A DNA stretch of 64,000 nt from Ascaris suum (GCA_013433145.1 CM024180.1:5150001-5214000); one strand, 5' to 3'. Positions 23,701 through 49,470 are shown, counted from the first letter of the stretch. Notes: generated from the sequence alone by a model not told the origin. A program made the numbers and translations.

Positions 23701-26700
23701 TTTCATATTGCTTTTTACTAGTGCTCAAAATCTCATCGTCGATTCAACAGTCGCTCGAGAAGTTCAAATGGATCTTCTCCAATCAGTATCAGCTGATCTA
23801 TGCATTTTAATCTCGTAGCGCTAATATACATCTTTTCTTTTAATATAATTTTTCTACCGATAGCGTTAGGTAAAACAAGGTAAAGATAAATAGTTTAATG
23901 ACTATGAAAGTTATTAATAAAAATTAAAAGTAAAAGTTTAGAGAAGGGTAAAGTTCGAGTTCCAATTGTTGCTTTATGCACTTTGCATTCTCTTTCCTTT
24001 GGCGTTATGTGCTAATGCGTACTTTTTTACTCTTTACTGGAAACCTTTACTTTTTGGACTCATAAGGTTTCTACTGATATTACAGTGCTCTTTTTTGATG
24101 CATATAAACTTCGTGCACTTCTTAGGGATATGGGATTGCATTACCGAAAGGTTCACCTCTGCGTGACATTCTTTCACGAACAGTTTTGCGGCTGCAGGAG
24201 CGAACCATTCTCGAGGCACTCAAAAACAAATGGTGGAAGGACAAAAGCGGTTAAGTTCATTTGATTCACTTCAGTTGTCCTGAATTGCAAAGGCTCAATA
24301 TCTTGAAATCGAAGCTGAAGCTGAATTTGTAGCTAAGGTTGAATCCGCAGTCGAAGTTGAAGCTAACATCAAGTTTAAAATTAAACCTCAACTTGAAGTG
24401 TATTAAGCAAGTGGAATATTTGAAGGTTGCATTGAAACTTATGATACATATATTAAGAAAATTATAAGAACTCAAGGCAGTCATATAGCGGAGGAATACT
24501 ATGGAATAATTAGGGGCGTAGATCATTGTGAGGACACACAAGGAACATCAATCAATTCTTTAGGTTATGTGATTAATACAAACACTCGAGGCCTTAAATT
24601 GTACTCCGAAATGGCAACTTTTTAAGGTCAAGGTCATGGAGCATAATTGGTCCGAGAGAGTTTCTCCGATCTTGCACAATACTTAGGCCAACAGCATCTC
24701 AAACATGGCGCTTTTGCAAATGCGTCTTGCAGATTGCATTTTCGTCAACAAATTTGCAAAATTTCGGCGTCTGCTCACATGAAAGCTGAAATTAGTTGTG
24801 AAATTACACAAAATTTTACCCTATTTGTCGGCGATATCGACTTAGAAGCGCAATTTATACGATGCTAATTTGATGACCAAAGTTAATTTCGTAAGTATAC
24901 ATGAAAATTTCACTATTTTGTTGTTATTATAAGCGTTCCTTATCTCATTTTGCATTCTTCTCATTGAAGGAATTTCACCATGCAATCAAGCGAAAGATGA
25001 TCAGATTACAACTACCTCTTTTCATAATATACTCGGTATCTTTTATGTCCTTCTCGCAGGACTCTTCATTGCAATATTGCTCGCAATTGGGGAATATTGC
25101 ATCGAATCCAGAAATGAATCCTATCGACTTAAATTAACGATCATTGGGAAGTTGCGGTGAGTTACTTTAAGGCTTAACTGTTTATGGAAAATGTGTGAAA
25201 GATAATGAAGTAAATTTGATTCTTCGACATTTAATCGCATATAACTAACTAATCATCGGCCAACTTTTCGCTTATTATGGAATATGTGTTCGTCGTGTGC
25301 TGGATGATTTTATCCCCTCGCGGCAAAATTACAAAATGAATGCCAATATTTACAGGAGCTTCTTAGGTCCATTATTAATATAGTTATTGCTCTTAAATGA
25401 AGAGGAAAGACCATTAGCCGTGATGAGATAAATGGGAGATGGCATTTGGTGAGGGTGTTTTATTTTGAAAGGAAAAGAAGAAAAATTTAATACGGCCTAT
25501 TTTCACTTTAATGGCTGCTTTTTGCCATCCTCCCTCTTCTGCCTCCAACCACCAACAAAAAAACATCTCGTTTTTACATATGGAACATTATATCACATGC
25601 TTGTGGAGTCACAATATGCACTGATTCTGTAAGGATGCATCTAAGGGGTTTCGAGCCGTTAGGGTACCATACGAAAGGGATAAATACTTAATGCTGCTCT
25701 CAGTAAGACGTCCTCAGCATTAACTCTACTTCAACTTAACCTGGCTCCCTTCGCACATCATATGCAAATAAATTCTCATCACTAAAAACCTCAAGAGAAT
25801 TAAAAAACTCGAGCGAATACATCCTAAAGTTATGTTGAAATGGAAAATAATAACGATGATATTGCAGAAGCTGGTGGGATCGTTTTTGGGCGACGTCAAA
25901 ACTCGAAAAGAAGCGTAGGAAACTTCGCAATATACAACTCGATACAGTGCACGAAATAGAAAGGTATAAAACGGAAGTCGCGTTTCAAAATTGCGTTCAT
26001 GACATCCTCGTGGATCAGATATAGTGCTCTTGGCGAAGTGTGAAAAGGATAGTGATGAGGTTGGCTGCGGACAGCAAGGGCATTTGCGAGTAGTTCACGC
26101 TATGAAAAAGAAATGCACCAAAAAAAGAAATGCACCAATGCTTGAAAATCAGGGATAAACAAGGCAGCAGTTTACTCAATATTTCAGAGATGATTTTACA
26201 GGGAAGATTGCTATACGTTCACATCAAAACTTATGTTAGCAATGATTGCAACTAGTTAAACAGGTTTATTTGTGACACCATAGCTGTAAAATGGTCAGAC
26301 GCTGATAATTATATAGAGCTTGAGCTTGAAAGCGGATGTGGCACGACTAGGCATCGGTAGAGCATGGGAATTCCGTGCGGGTAAAATGACAAAAGTTAGC
26401 TGGAATCGAAGAGAATAATTCACGAAAAAGTCTCAACAATTGACTATCTGCACCTATAAGATCTATATACGCAAAGCGTTAAATTTTTCTTGCCTAAATG
26501 CATCGTATTTAAATAGGTATTAACAAGTTAAGACAAGTTACGATATTAGCAAAACTAAAAATGTTATCAAATTGCCGAAATTTGAGACCTCCTGAGCGCT
26601 ATTATCTTTTCTTTAATGAACTTTACACGGATTTTTCTTTTATCAAATGACTGTATATTTTCGTTGGAATCGCACTGGAATCTATACGACTCGTATCTCT

Positions 26701-28450
26701 AACTGTTTCTAGTCGTTTAGCAAAACTCTATGTGAGAGATTAGATCAGTATGCTGCTATCTTCTTTCCGCTTCCCTCCGACCAATCTTACCTTTGTATTT
26801 CGAGGCTTTTATTCTCACTTTAAAAGAACTTTTCAAAAGAGAATCTCTCTTACATTTCTCACTATTCCTCAAGATTATTTAAGTATGCACTTTGCTATTT
26901 ATTACCGCTATTGTGTTTTGCATATCATTTACACTGCCGTCTCAATAATTAATCAATCGAAATTAAACGATTATTAAATATACGCAGAATGATGACCATT
27001 TAATTAGAAAACATTCAAAAGGTCTTCAAGATATCAATGCACTTCTTGAGGTGGTGATATTATGATGCAATTGCCTTTATCTGAAGCACTTTTATATTTT
27101 ATTTTTCTCGAGTAGAAAGCTTTTTGACGTTGCAGATGTTCAAATATATATTGCATGATTCAGTTGCCGATGCGGTTAATTTATCAAAAAAGCTATCTGA
27201 AAGAAGATGGCACATTAGAAACGTAGATTAACGGAAAATACGCCGATGGTGCCAAGAAAATGTCAAATTACAACTGGTAAATGTACGACAATGCGGCTAT
27301 TTATTCGACTCGAACCGATGGAAAACATCTGTGAACATTAAAGAACTAATGAAATGAAATATTTCTTTATTACGACATCCACGCTGTTTGGAAAATTATA
27401 GTCCGATTTGATGTGCGCGGCGTGTTTCGACAAAAAAGGTGGCTCACATTCGAGAGGAATCGAAATTTGACGGTAGCACTCGTGAGCCACCTTCTATAGT
27501 GAGGAAGGAGGCAACTGATCTGAAAGAGAGTTTAGTGAGGAAAAAGTGATCAACCATTTCGGCTTTGATGACATCTGATCTACTGATGGCTTTGATGGCA
27601 GGCAGTCGACTCTGGTCATGAAAAGAATTTCTTCGGAAAAAAGAAGGCCATCATTTGCATGCCGTCGGAAGTGCTGTGCTAAGGTAATCGGAGTATGGGG
27701 TCATCAGACGAATCACTGTTTGCACACTATCGCCATTAATGATTATTTACGATCGCTATTTTGCGCGAGGTATTTCCTGAAATGTGGTCGCTAATTCACC
27801 GCGAATGAGCGTCACTAGTGAAGCATCCGCTCGAAGTGCTAATCAGTCGATGATATGAGACAGCAACGAACAAGGAGAAAAATGACTGGAAGTGTTTTCG
27901 CAAAGAAAATATGAAAAGTGGGTGTGTTCTTAGGGATGAGTAATTTCACACCGCAAATTTATACACTAATTTCGCCGGTGACCCTTCTGAATAGACCAGT
28001 GAGCGCAGTTTCTGATTATATTGCCCTCGACAGCAAGTACATATGTATGGTTTAATATTGTCCGCCTTTATCCTATCCAACGGTATATATGCATTCTTTA
28101 TAGTTTACTTTACTTTAGATGTTCTTTTTTGTTCGTGCGACCCTATTTTGTGGCAAATTGTCCTATTTTGTGAGTTCGTCGTATGGATATGAAAGTACGT
28201 TGACAGTGAATAAAGTTGAATTCAAAGTAATGAGAGGAAATACTTTCGAAAGAAAACCTCCTGCTTTATATTCTTTCTTTTCAGGCCGACCTGTGAGTTC
28301 AATCGAGGAGTATTCCATCGAAGGAAACGACCATCAAAAGAGGTGGTGATACCCTATAAGCAGGTGCATCGTCTCAGTCGTATGCTACCAATGGGCGATA
28401 AGATGCTTGTCAGGAGTCGCCTTTCAAATGCTTCCGAAACATTACAGTGA
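17759..28450 (+). CDS. Ionotropic glutamate receptor subunit, kainate/AMPA-like (5' part unresolved)
   Basis: A ligand-gated cation channel subunit of the postsynaptic membrane. Exons: 17759-17884, 18804-18941, 19796-19901, 20689-20878, 21644-21805, 22233-22427, 23259-23430, 24126-24249, 24970-25156 and 28285-28450. All phases agree and give 521 codons. The order is: end of amino-terminal domain, S1 from EEPFVLR (residue 43), M1 158-178, pore loop [15 protein letters not shown] (212-226), M3 about 242-262, S2, M4 424-444, then a basic tail. The modelled residues Y56, T114, R119, the G-S-T at 289-291 and E339 match glutamate-contact positions of GluA2. C351 and C409 match the conserved S2 disulfide. 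The Q/R-site residue is a genome-encoded Gln (Q222), implying a Ca-permeable pore unless edited. The canonical M3 motif SYTANLAAF is changed to SYTAQLAAF (Q255). The last exon follows a 3.1-kb intron and encodes 54 residues including HRRKRPSK before TGA. The start codon and most of the amino-terminal domain are not located. Confidence 0.9.
19488..19500. repeat. Poly-C tract, 13 C on plus strand, in a receptor intron
   Basis: A run of 13 C at the end of a pyrimidine-only stretch that begins near 19440. It lies in the intron between receptor exons ending at 18941 and starting at 19796. Confidence 0.9.
22980..22990. repeat. Poly-C tract, 11 C on plus strand, in a receptor intron
   Basis: Eleven C followed by about 50 bases of pyrimidine-rich sequence, in the intron between receptor exons ending at 22427 and starting at 23259. 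Confidence 0.9.
24306..24402. repeat. Degenerate GAAGYT hexamer repeat in a receptor intron
   Basis: Several imperfect copies of GAAGCT, GAAGTT and GAATYT in register, in the intron between exons ending at 24249 and starting at 24970. One plus frame reads as an alternating Glu/hydrophobic peptide ([20 protein letters not shown]) but stops at TAA near 24406. It has no acceptor compatible with the phase of the preceding exon, so I treat it as repeat rather than exon. Confidence 0.45.
27436..27493. repeat. 12-bp inverted repeat with 34-nt spacer
   Basis: Arms 27436-27447 and 27482-27493 are exact reverse complements (AAGGTGGCTCAC and its complement). They enclose 34 bases with little further pairing. 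The element sits in the last, 3.1-kb intron of the glutamate receptor. Confidence 0.7.
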
Positions 28451-31332
28451 TTTAAATATGGAAATTGAAGAACGAACAAAAACATGCAAATGAAATTTGA
28501 CTGCCTAACAACTTTAGTTGTAGCAGAGGGTTATATTTTTTAAAGGCATTTTATCAATGAATAAGCGATGAATTTCTAAGCGATTCTATCAAAAGCTTGA
28601 AATATTTCTCTAGTTATAGGACCAATCCTACAATTATAATTGTGATCATCCGAATCTCTGCCCCTCTATCCGCTCTTCTTCCCTCCTCCTCCACCACCGT
28701 CCGCCTCCGCCCTCCCTCTGATTTTTCGCTGATCCAAAGATTTTCAAGCTTATTGCTACGAGTGTTCTCAACGGTCACATAACGAGTCTTATATTTATAT
28801 GAGTGTCAAATAATGAAAGAATGAATCTCTATTGATGCAATAATATTTGAAGAGTGTTAAACCTATTCAATATGATAATATGATTGTATTAATTAAAGAG
28901 CGCAGTTTTAATGTAATCGATCCTTTTCTTTATTTCACCTGATATTTATTGTTATTTATTGTGTTGTTCATTGAAGCTAAGTTTTATTGGCTTCTGTCAC
29001 CATTGTTCTGCGTACTTTTTAGAGGCTATAGATGGGTATGCTATGGATAGTATCCCATAATAGGTCGTCGGTTGTGTGTACAGTCGTTGGTGTGCGACCT
29101 AAAAGGAGAACTGCAAAGAGGGAGAGAGATACGGAGACAGAGAGAAACGAAAATCGAGACAGATGCGTCTTCTAATGACAATGCTTTCTAGACTTCAGAG
29201 TTGCTAGACGATCGATGATCATCAGTTATTACACAAATGATTCAAAAATAAGTATAGGAAACGATGAACTTGATTGCTTGGCAATCAAGTATCTATATGT
29301 ATTGAAGCATAAAATGTTTGATTCGAAGAATAAAAATCTAGAATTGCTGTCGAAAAGACCGTAAACAAAATTGGTCGGTTCTTTTCAAGTGGAAAATTTC
29401 ATTTAAGCAGAAGCATTCTATGAGATGTTCAATTTTTTTGTTGATAATCTGTGAAATCATTTACTTCGATCAACAGAATTCCAAGCACCCAGTTTTTGCA
29501 GCAATGCATTTTACATTCTCATTCGCTTTTTTTTCGACTTTCCATTTAAATCTGCTACTAGAAACACCTCAGGTTTTCTCCTCAAGTTCTTTCTTTTATC
29601 GATAATATTAAGGAAGTAGGTTCTTTCACCATTAGAAAGTAAGGATAGGGAGATGTAAAAGAGAAGAACGAAATGGAAGCAGAATAGGAAATGAAATACA
29701 AGAAATGGAAGTGAAATCGGAAATGAAATCCAATAAAATCAATCGTCTCATATCGTTGTGCACTTCAATGGGGTTTTTTCTAGAAGCATAACGGAAAAAG
29801 CAAATTGAATTTGGCATTCAACTATACGAGCTTTTGCTGACCGAAGAACGTGTCCTGCGAAGTGCGATTTATCCCCACTATTCACATTAATAGCAGTAGC
29901 AATAGTAAGTATTACCGATATTTTACAGTAATAACATTAATGATGGTAAACAACGCGCATATTTGCAATGTTGATGTCGAAATGCAACGTTGCAACATTT
30001 ATTTATATCTTTTTCATCTTTCATCGATTGTATTTACAACAGCATTTATTGGAAGCATTTACAATTTTCATCTTCTCATCTTCACACTCATATTTTATCT
30101 TTTTTTGGGGGTATTTGCAAATTTTTACAGCAGCGCAATATTGCATTTGTGGTGATTGACGTTGTATCTGTGTGCGTGTTTTTTTTTTCAATAATGAAAC
30201 CTATCTCGCCTCCAAACACAGACGCAGCCATAGGGCATCCACGTTGCACAATAATATCGCATCTAATTTCAACCTGTAGCGTATGGCTCAATTTATTGCA
30301 ATCTATTATGACATGTTCACTATTTCTATTGGTATATAAAGTTTCGAAACAGAACTCTTTTTTTATAACAGAATTCTTTGAGGTAATGTATAGTTTTACC
30401 ACCTGGTCAGTATTATGTTTAATCAGTTTGTGGAATAAATATGAGGGCGATATGCAGTAAGTCGAAGAGGAAAAGGAAAGAATTTAAAATAGAGTGGAAC
30501 AACAACGATAACACAAAATGTGTTATATATATGTATGTGTGTGTTATATTGTAGGGCAATATATGCTAAAGTTATGAGAGTGTAATGGAAAAGTGCGTTG
30601 GGTGGTGTTGATCGAGCAAGGCGGTGCTTACCAACGAACGATGAGTGTTGTTGGCTGCTAGATTGGAGGGTCAATGTGTTAGCGGAAAGTGCCTCCTCAC
30701 TAGCAGCCGTCCATAACGCTAGGCCGAACATCCATTGTGTAAAGCGATTTATTTCTGCTGCACGTATGCCAACCTAAATAATGATCGCTCTTTTCCTATC
30801 TCATTACCTATTAGCATTATTCCTTCTCAGAGATTACTTCTCTCTTTTTTTTTGAGTTATGTAAATGCGACCTTTGAAGTTATTATTCGTTGTATCGGCA
30901 TCCTCATATTTATAAAATATTTTATATTGCTTGATTTATTTAGTTATTTTATTTATTTATATACGCATATATGTCAAACTATAAATGAAATTTCGCATTA
31001 ATATAATTGAAAAATGGAATTAATTATCTAACATCATCAACGTTGAAATAGCGTTTACTAAAATATTTGATCCTTGCATATCGTAATAAGTCTTCATCAT
31101 ATCTTTGAAATATTCAAAGATTGAACGCTTGCAAGTAGATCCACAGTCGTAATTTCATGTACTTTTCATTTCACATTGGCTGAGATATTGATTGGAATCT
31201 TTTTTCTTGACATATATATATATAGCCATTAGAGGCTCTCGTTTTAAATACCTTTTATTTCATCATTTTTTACCCACTCTAGTTTATAAGTTTTTTATCT
31301 TTTCTACCTGCTTCCCTCTCCGCCTCCCCCCT

Positions 31333-31345
31333 CCCCCCCCCCCCC
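31333..31345. repeat. Poly-C tract, 13 C on plus strand
   Basis: Thirteen C inside a pyrimidine-rich segment (about 31290-31350). It is intergenic, between the two plus-strand genes. Confidence 0.9.
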
Positions 31346-31938
31346 TCCAAAAAATACTTTTCTTTCGTCCACTAAAGAAGTGCCGTTGAACGAGAGCCTT
31401 TCACAACATTTTTTCACCATTCAAAAATACGTCGCATTTCTTGTTCTACTGTGGAACGTTTACGTTGGCATTTAAGTTGTTTATTGGGCGCCCGCCATGT
31501 GTTTATCAGTTCGAAAGTAGAACGATTTAGTAGTAAGTAAACATTTCATGCTGAATTATAATTGCAGATTTATGTTTCTTATGCAAATTTACATGAAGTG
31601 CAATACAAATTTGCATAAGTTTATATTGCAGTTCGTATAAAGATGAAGAGCAACCATAAGGCGTCGTTATACTTAAAAATCATTCTATTGTTAACTGCAT
31701 CCATTATATTTTTGAAATTATTCGTATATGAATATATAATTAGGTTGTTTTATGTGTCGGCTGAATAACCTTTCATTTTTACCCACATTATTGAAATATG
31801 TGATCCCATTGAATATTTTTCACTTATCGTCTATAAAATCATAATGCCGCATGTCGAAATTTAATGCTGTATAGAAAGTGTTTTCCTTTGATTGCGAGAT
31901 AATAAATCTTGCTTTCAAAGGAAGATTAAAAGGACTTT

Positions 31939-31964
31939 ATTATTCGAAGTTTACTTCGAATAAT
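31939..31964. repeat. 12-bp palindrome with 2-nt centre
   Basis: ATTATTCGAAGT at 31939-31950 is the exact reverse complement of 31953-31964, separated only by TT. Such a short spacer gives cruciform potential but not an RNA hairpin. Confidence 0.75.
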
Positions 31965-34121
31965 GTTTGTTTACAACTTTTAAAGCATAATTTATATAAC
32001 GTTTGTTAGGTTAATAATAATGAAAGATTTTTATAAGTTCAAATCTATAAAAATTATGCATTCAAAATTAAACTATACATCGGTTCAATTCTATAGAACA
32101 AAATTCTAATAAATTTCGTGAAAAGTTTACTAAAATTTAATTCTCTCAAAATTGTTTCATTAAAATATTCTTTTGGATTTAAATCATTTAAAAATTCTTT
32201 CAAATATTCAAAAATTCTTATGAGATCTCTTGAATGCAAATATAATCTTCTAATTTTAATTAAATTCTTGGATCTATATAGGCATGTAAATGTTTGCTTC
32301 TAATGTCTCTTGGCTCGACTTTTTGCTGGATCACGCTAAATGAACGACCTAATTAAATGAGACAAAAAGAATTGATCATCGCAGAAGCGCTTTTTCTGAG
32401 TGCATTTTTTTTTTGCAATTATTGTTCTCCGGACAATTTTAGCCAATAAAATGAACTATCTTATTTTATTTAAATTCATCTATGAATTTTCAATCCAAAT
32501 AACTTTATAAATTCATACTCTTATGATAAATATTATAATTTCATATGTTTTTATACATTTTTATAAGTCCACATATATTTTCGTCCAATGTGGAAAATAT
32601 TTCTATTTTTATAGTCGTTTTACTCAAATGCTATATTGCTAAAAGCGTACAATGATAATTGAAATAAGATAGCGAATATTTCTCTGCATTATTTTGATAT
32701 AATTTTTCAACAACTGTTTTTTTATATACTCCACCATATTAGGTCTTCGTCAGTGTTCTTTCGATATTCTTGAAGCATTTATTAAATCGGCCGCCCTACC
32801 AAGAATAAACAAGAATTGCGCCAGCAGCCGTTTGGCGCCTTCTTCATTTGTTTCTGTGTCTCAGCTTCTTTGCCCATAGTGAATAGAGATAATTCACTCT
32901 CTGTGACCTTGCGAGGATCGTTAGAACGTTTGAAGTGCCTCCTGCTTCGTGGCGTTTAATAATCGACGATTTCTGATGATTGGTGAAATCGATTACGTGA
33001 GAAAAATTCGAAATTATTAGCAGATGGCTGCAGAAAAAAAAAGAGAGGTTTTTCCTCACTGAATCAAAAAGAAAATTAAATGAGTCGAGAAAATTTTTTC
33101 CCGACATTTTTTTAAGCGTTTAAAAAATTTCCCAAAAGTTACCAATAAAAACTTCGCAAAAATAAAATTTTTTCAAGGATCTAAACATCAGTTATTATGT
33201 CTGAAGTGAAGTATTACTGCTTAACATTGTTGTTTTTTCTCATAGTTATTTTTTCGTTTGTATATTTAGTGTCGTCATAATTACCATTATTGAATTATTA
33301 TTGTAATAAAGATATCTTTATAGCAATTAAAAAATTACTATAAACGCTTTATTTTATTTCCTACGAATTGCAATATTTCATCTCATCAAAGTCGAGAAAG
33401 GGACTAAATCAGAGGGCAATTGTTGCGTTAGATGTCTCAGAAAACTCGCTGCATTTCAGATGAGGGGGATTGAATTGGAGGATGGAGTGCTTATCCGAAC
33501 TATTAGCTCCAAAATGTTTGATGGCATTTTCAAGGGTAAACTTCGAGGGTAAACCGCTCCATCTCCATCCCCGTCCATTCCTTTCAAGCGCTCTAAGGTC
33601 AAGTATTAGGGCAACTAATTTTTTAAGTGCAGATTTTGATCTTGTTTTATTCAATTCTTCGAAACGAAAACAACGTAGAAGACTAACGCATTGCATAGAA
33701 TAATGCAATGCACTTATGTTACAAAGGGGAAGAAACAATACGCAATGAAAAATTTTTGCTTTTTGAATAATGTTGTGAGCGTCGACAGAAAATTTAACGA
33801 TTGATTTGGTAGCTCGTAAAATTTTTACGTTCTTTTCCATATTTCAGAAAATTTGAATAATTTTCTTCTTGTTTTTCTATATTTTTATCTTTTCTTCTAT
33901 ATTCCCTCAGCATTGCGATGAAATTCATAGCGAATTGTTTGCGTTTATGAGGAAAAACTAAAGCTGAGCTTGTGAAATTATGCTTAACGATGGCATTTTG
34001 TCATTGCTGCCTCTCTTGCTTTCACCAACTTTTTTTTAAAGCGTCATGGAATTTTTTCTTTGAGAAATCAAATATCGAAAGCATTGAGAAATAAACGTTT
34101 AAACGACTCTTTCGTTTTTTG

Positions 34122-34144
34122 TTTTTTTTTTTTTTTTTTTTTTT
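34122..34144. repeat. Poly-T run of 23 bases
   Basis: An uninterrupted T run on the plus strand in the intergenic region. It could be the A-tail of a minus-strand retroposed copy, but no recognisable body lies on either side. Confidence 0.85.
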
Positions 34145-36599
34145 GAAATATAAGTGAGATGAAGTAAAGCGATAAATTAAAAACAAAATGAATTTCTTCT
34201 ATATAGCTTGTCTTAAAATGAAAGTGTGCACTGTTCAAAAAATATCGTAGAGATAATAGAGAAGAGAAATTTTTTCAGTGATTTTAATTTATCTATTATA
34301 TTGCTCTATGAATAAATGAATTAATATGGTATGACTTATGGGGAATGAAAATTTTACATAATAAAAAAAAATGAGAAAATGGGAAAACGAAGCAAAATAA
34401 GTTTTTCTGAACGAATGGAAAAATTATGGCAACCAAAAATCTTACACTTTCTTATTCATTAATATAATTTTCACTCATATCGTTCATTCGTTTAAATTAG
34501 ATCACTATCTCCATCTCTATATTACTGCCTATTAGAGCAATTCATACAGGGTCCCCGAGAGAAATAAATAAAAATTACTTTATATCTTTACGAAATAAAT
34601 TTATATCGTCAAATAATCCTCATTGCTCGTAAATGTTTTAAATCAATTTTTCATAGCGCTCTTTTATATGCAATTTTTCAGTCTCAAGCATATCCCCACT
34701 TACGGATGGCCCTTCTCTTCAATCTTTTTCCGTCTCAGCCTCAATTTCATGAACTTTAATGATAGCGATATACGCTTCTTCTTGCATGTGAAAGATGAAC
34801 CGATCTTCGAATGTACCCCTCGGCGACATTAGCGCTGGATGGACCGGTAGGGTGTGCCAGGATTAAATACAATTTCGCTTCGGGAGCGCAACTCGCTTCA
34901 TTTAGTTTCTTTTCTCGGAAATTGTATTCGCATTTGTTCAATCATCATTAAGTGACTGCGATGTTGCATGAATCACGATCAGTTCGTTCAGCGGCATTTA
35001 TAGCTTGAATTATAGTAATATCTTAAATACGATTTGGTCCACAAATGCTTGACCTGCAGATTTTTATTGTATAGATCAAATGCTCGTAGGCAGTGTTTGT
35101 GATATCCGATCCATAATGTCGCGGATCGAGTCTCCTTTTATCTATCGCATTTCGTGGTAATGCAATACTTGACGGGAACGCCTGCGAATTTTCCTTGACT
35201 AAACGTTTGGGCGTTTTAATTCAGACGATAAAAGTCCTCTTTACTTCTCAACACCATCGTAATTCTTTCTGTTCTCATCATTTTCTCTTTCTTTCTTTAT
35301 CTTTTTCTATCTCTCTCTTTCTAGTTGAATTTGAAGAAAGTAAATCATAGAAGTAACAATTGAGCTGAAAACGACGAATCCTTGACACACGCTGACACTA
35401 TGTACATCGGATGGATTAAAATTTAATAGACATACTCACACTCTTTTTTCCTCTCCTCAATCATTCCTTTCTTTCGACTCGTCGACGCATAAATAAATAT
35501 TTTCTGCCGTGAATCGTCTAGTCACTATCGAAAATCATTCTGCATATGGAGCACAATTTATCGGCTTTTTTTCACGATCATTGAAACGAATTAATGATCG
35601 GAGAACACTTCACTTTAGATTTAGGACACCGGAAGTACCTTGTTTGCAAGGAATTGCTAATTTATAGGCAAAATTATTATCTTTGTTCACCTATCGGATT
35701 TGCTCATACTTACGTTATCTGTTTCTTTTAGAATTAATGTTAATCAATAATCCTCAAGGAGCTATGCCTTTATAATATAGCTAGGCCACCCTGGAAGGGA
35801 TGACTCCGCTCCGCTGCTCAAATCTTTCTTCACTCAGCTAGCTGATTAAGCGATAGAAAAAGTGGAATTTTTTGAAGATATAAATTGCGCGGGAAATTAT
35901 TATGGACAAATGCAGTCGTTTCGGTGGCTCTAGCTTGATTAAAATGCAGCACCTCAGGTTCATCAACGTTTTAATGCAACACATCACACAACGTAATTTT
36001 ATATACCTTTTAATGGATTGTTTTATAAGAACCGTGTATCTTCTTCATTGTTTCTACTTATTGCTCTCCTCTTGGCCACTATGTGGAGTCGTGCAATTAG
36101 TGCGGAAAGGAAAATGGTTGGAGTAGATCTGTCTTTCACTTCGTACCGCTTCCTTCCTCCACCTCGTATCCTTCCAATGATTCATCTTATGGCTCTTGGC
36201 AAGTGGTACAAATCGATCATACAATAGACATTCTAAAAAACATTGGCGATATGTGAACGTTTGCATAGAGAGTGCTGCAGTTTTATTTGCTAAGTGAAGA
36301 CGCAAATGTATTTCCATTTCCTTTAAATAACGACGTTATTTCAAAATGAAATGCTCAACAACACAAAAAAGATAATTATATTTTTATACATAACTTAAAG
36401 GAATAATTCCTGTGAAAATTTATGAAAATATGAAACTTTTTCCTTCATATCCAGAAGAAAATACCGTTCTCCTGCGAAACGACGGCAGTTATTATTTAAG
36501 CGTCGAAATAAAAGGAAATGTTTTTGTTTCTCAAATTAAATGTTAAAAATTTTGTTACATTTATCATCGGCATAAATTTATTTCTTTCAAGGGTAAAGC

Positions 36600-48811
<12,212 letters not shown>

Positions 48812-48869
48812 ATAATGTTCTCTCTCCTTTTTTCTTTGCTGGTATTTATGAGAAAAATTGGAGAGGTGA

Positions 48870-48875
48870 AATAAA
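48870..48875 (+). terminator. Poly(A) signal of PLOD gene A
   Basis: AATAAA, 59 bases after the stop codon at 48811, suggests a very short 3' UTR. Confidence 0.6.
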
Positions 48876-49299
48876 ATATATCTTAGCGGAAATTTTTTTC
48901 AAACGCTTTTTCTCGGAAGGGATTTTAATGCAAAAGAATCCAAATTATTGTAGATGTCGATTAATATTAAAGCAAATCTTGTCGTCACATCCACATATTG
49001 TCGTTTTTGGCATTGTTTGAGCAGAAATTTCTTCTCGGTTAGATGCCAGTTTGGGGAGGGGAATTGAAAAAAAAAACCAACATCTGCAATGAATCAATTT
49101 TACCTTTACTGTTTATGTCATGCGGGTATTTCTCAGGGAATTTTCATGGATTTTTTTGTGCTTTAATTTTTATTTACTGTTTAGAATTATCGTTCTTACT
49201 GCCTCATTACAAAAGATCTATCTTCGAGCTTGCATAATAATAAAAGAGAATCGAAATTGTTTATGTCCTTATTAGAACTGTAATAGACGAACTAATAGC

Positions 49300-49470
49300 T
49301 TGAGTACTCAAATGATTGATTTAATACATGTGGTGGTAATTTAAGTATTCAAAAGTAGTACCTGAGTACTCGAGGTAGTAATTTGAGCTCCCGAAATCGT
49401 ATCTTGAATACTGGAGACAGTAATTTTACTACTCGGCATAATAATTTAAGTACCGAAATAATAATCTCAG
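49300..49470. repeat. Degenerate minisatellite with AGTAATTTRAGTACTC-like unit
   Basis: Six or so imperfect copies of a roughly 20-30 base unit built from TAGTAATTT, AAGTATTC or GAGTACTC, and CGAAA. They are strung together with drifted spacing downstream of PLOD A. Copies differ by many substitutions, so the array is old. No open reading frame runs through it. Confidence 0.45.

Larger units (their letters stand above)
28451..36599. other. Intergenic region between the glutamate receptor and PLOD gene A
   Basis: About 8.1 kb without a gene I can support. It includes a poly-C tract at 31333, a 12-bp palindrome at 31939, a 23-T run at 34122 and AT-rich sequence. Two minus-strand open frames (30423-30731 and 33409-33840) have no recognisable motifs. 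No clear AATAAA was found close to the receptor stop at 28450, so the end of its 3' UTR is undefined. Confidence 0.5.

Noticed and set aside
24306..24406. Glu/hydrophobic alternating peptide frame in a receptor intron
   Set aside because: It comes from a degenerate hexamer repeat, stops at TAA and has no acceptor fitting the preceding exon's phase.
25353..25381. Short alternative terminal exon of the glutamate receptor (phase-compatible, 9 codons then TAG)
   Set aside because: The exon at 28285-28450 is equally phase-compatible, much longer and has a stronger acceptor; the short one is probably chance.
30423..30731. Minus-strand open frame with an internal GTAAGC donor-like site
   Set aside because: Composition is low in information, no homologous motif is present, and no partner exon was found.
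33409..33840. Longest open frame in the window (143 codons, minus strand)
   Set aside because: No recognisable domain, an overlapping open frame exists on the other strand, and it is not flanked by splice or promoter signals; consistent with chance.
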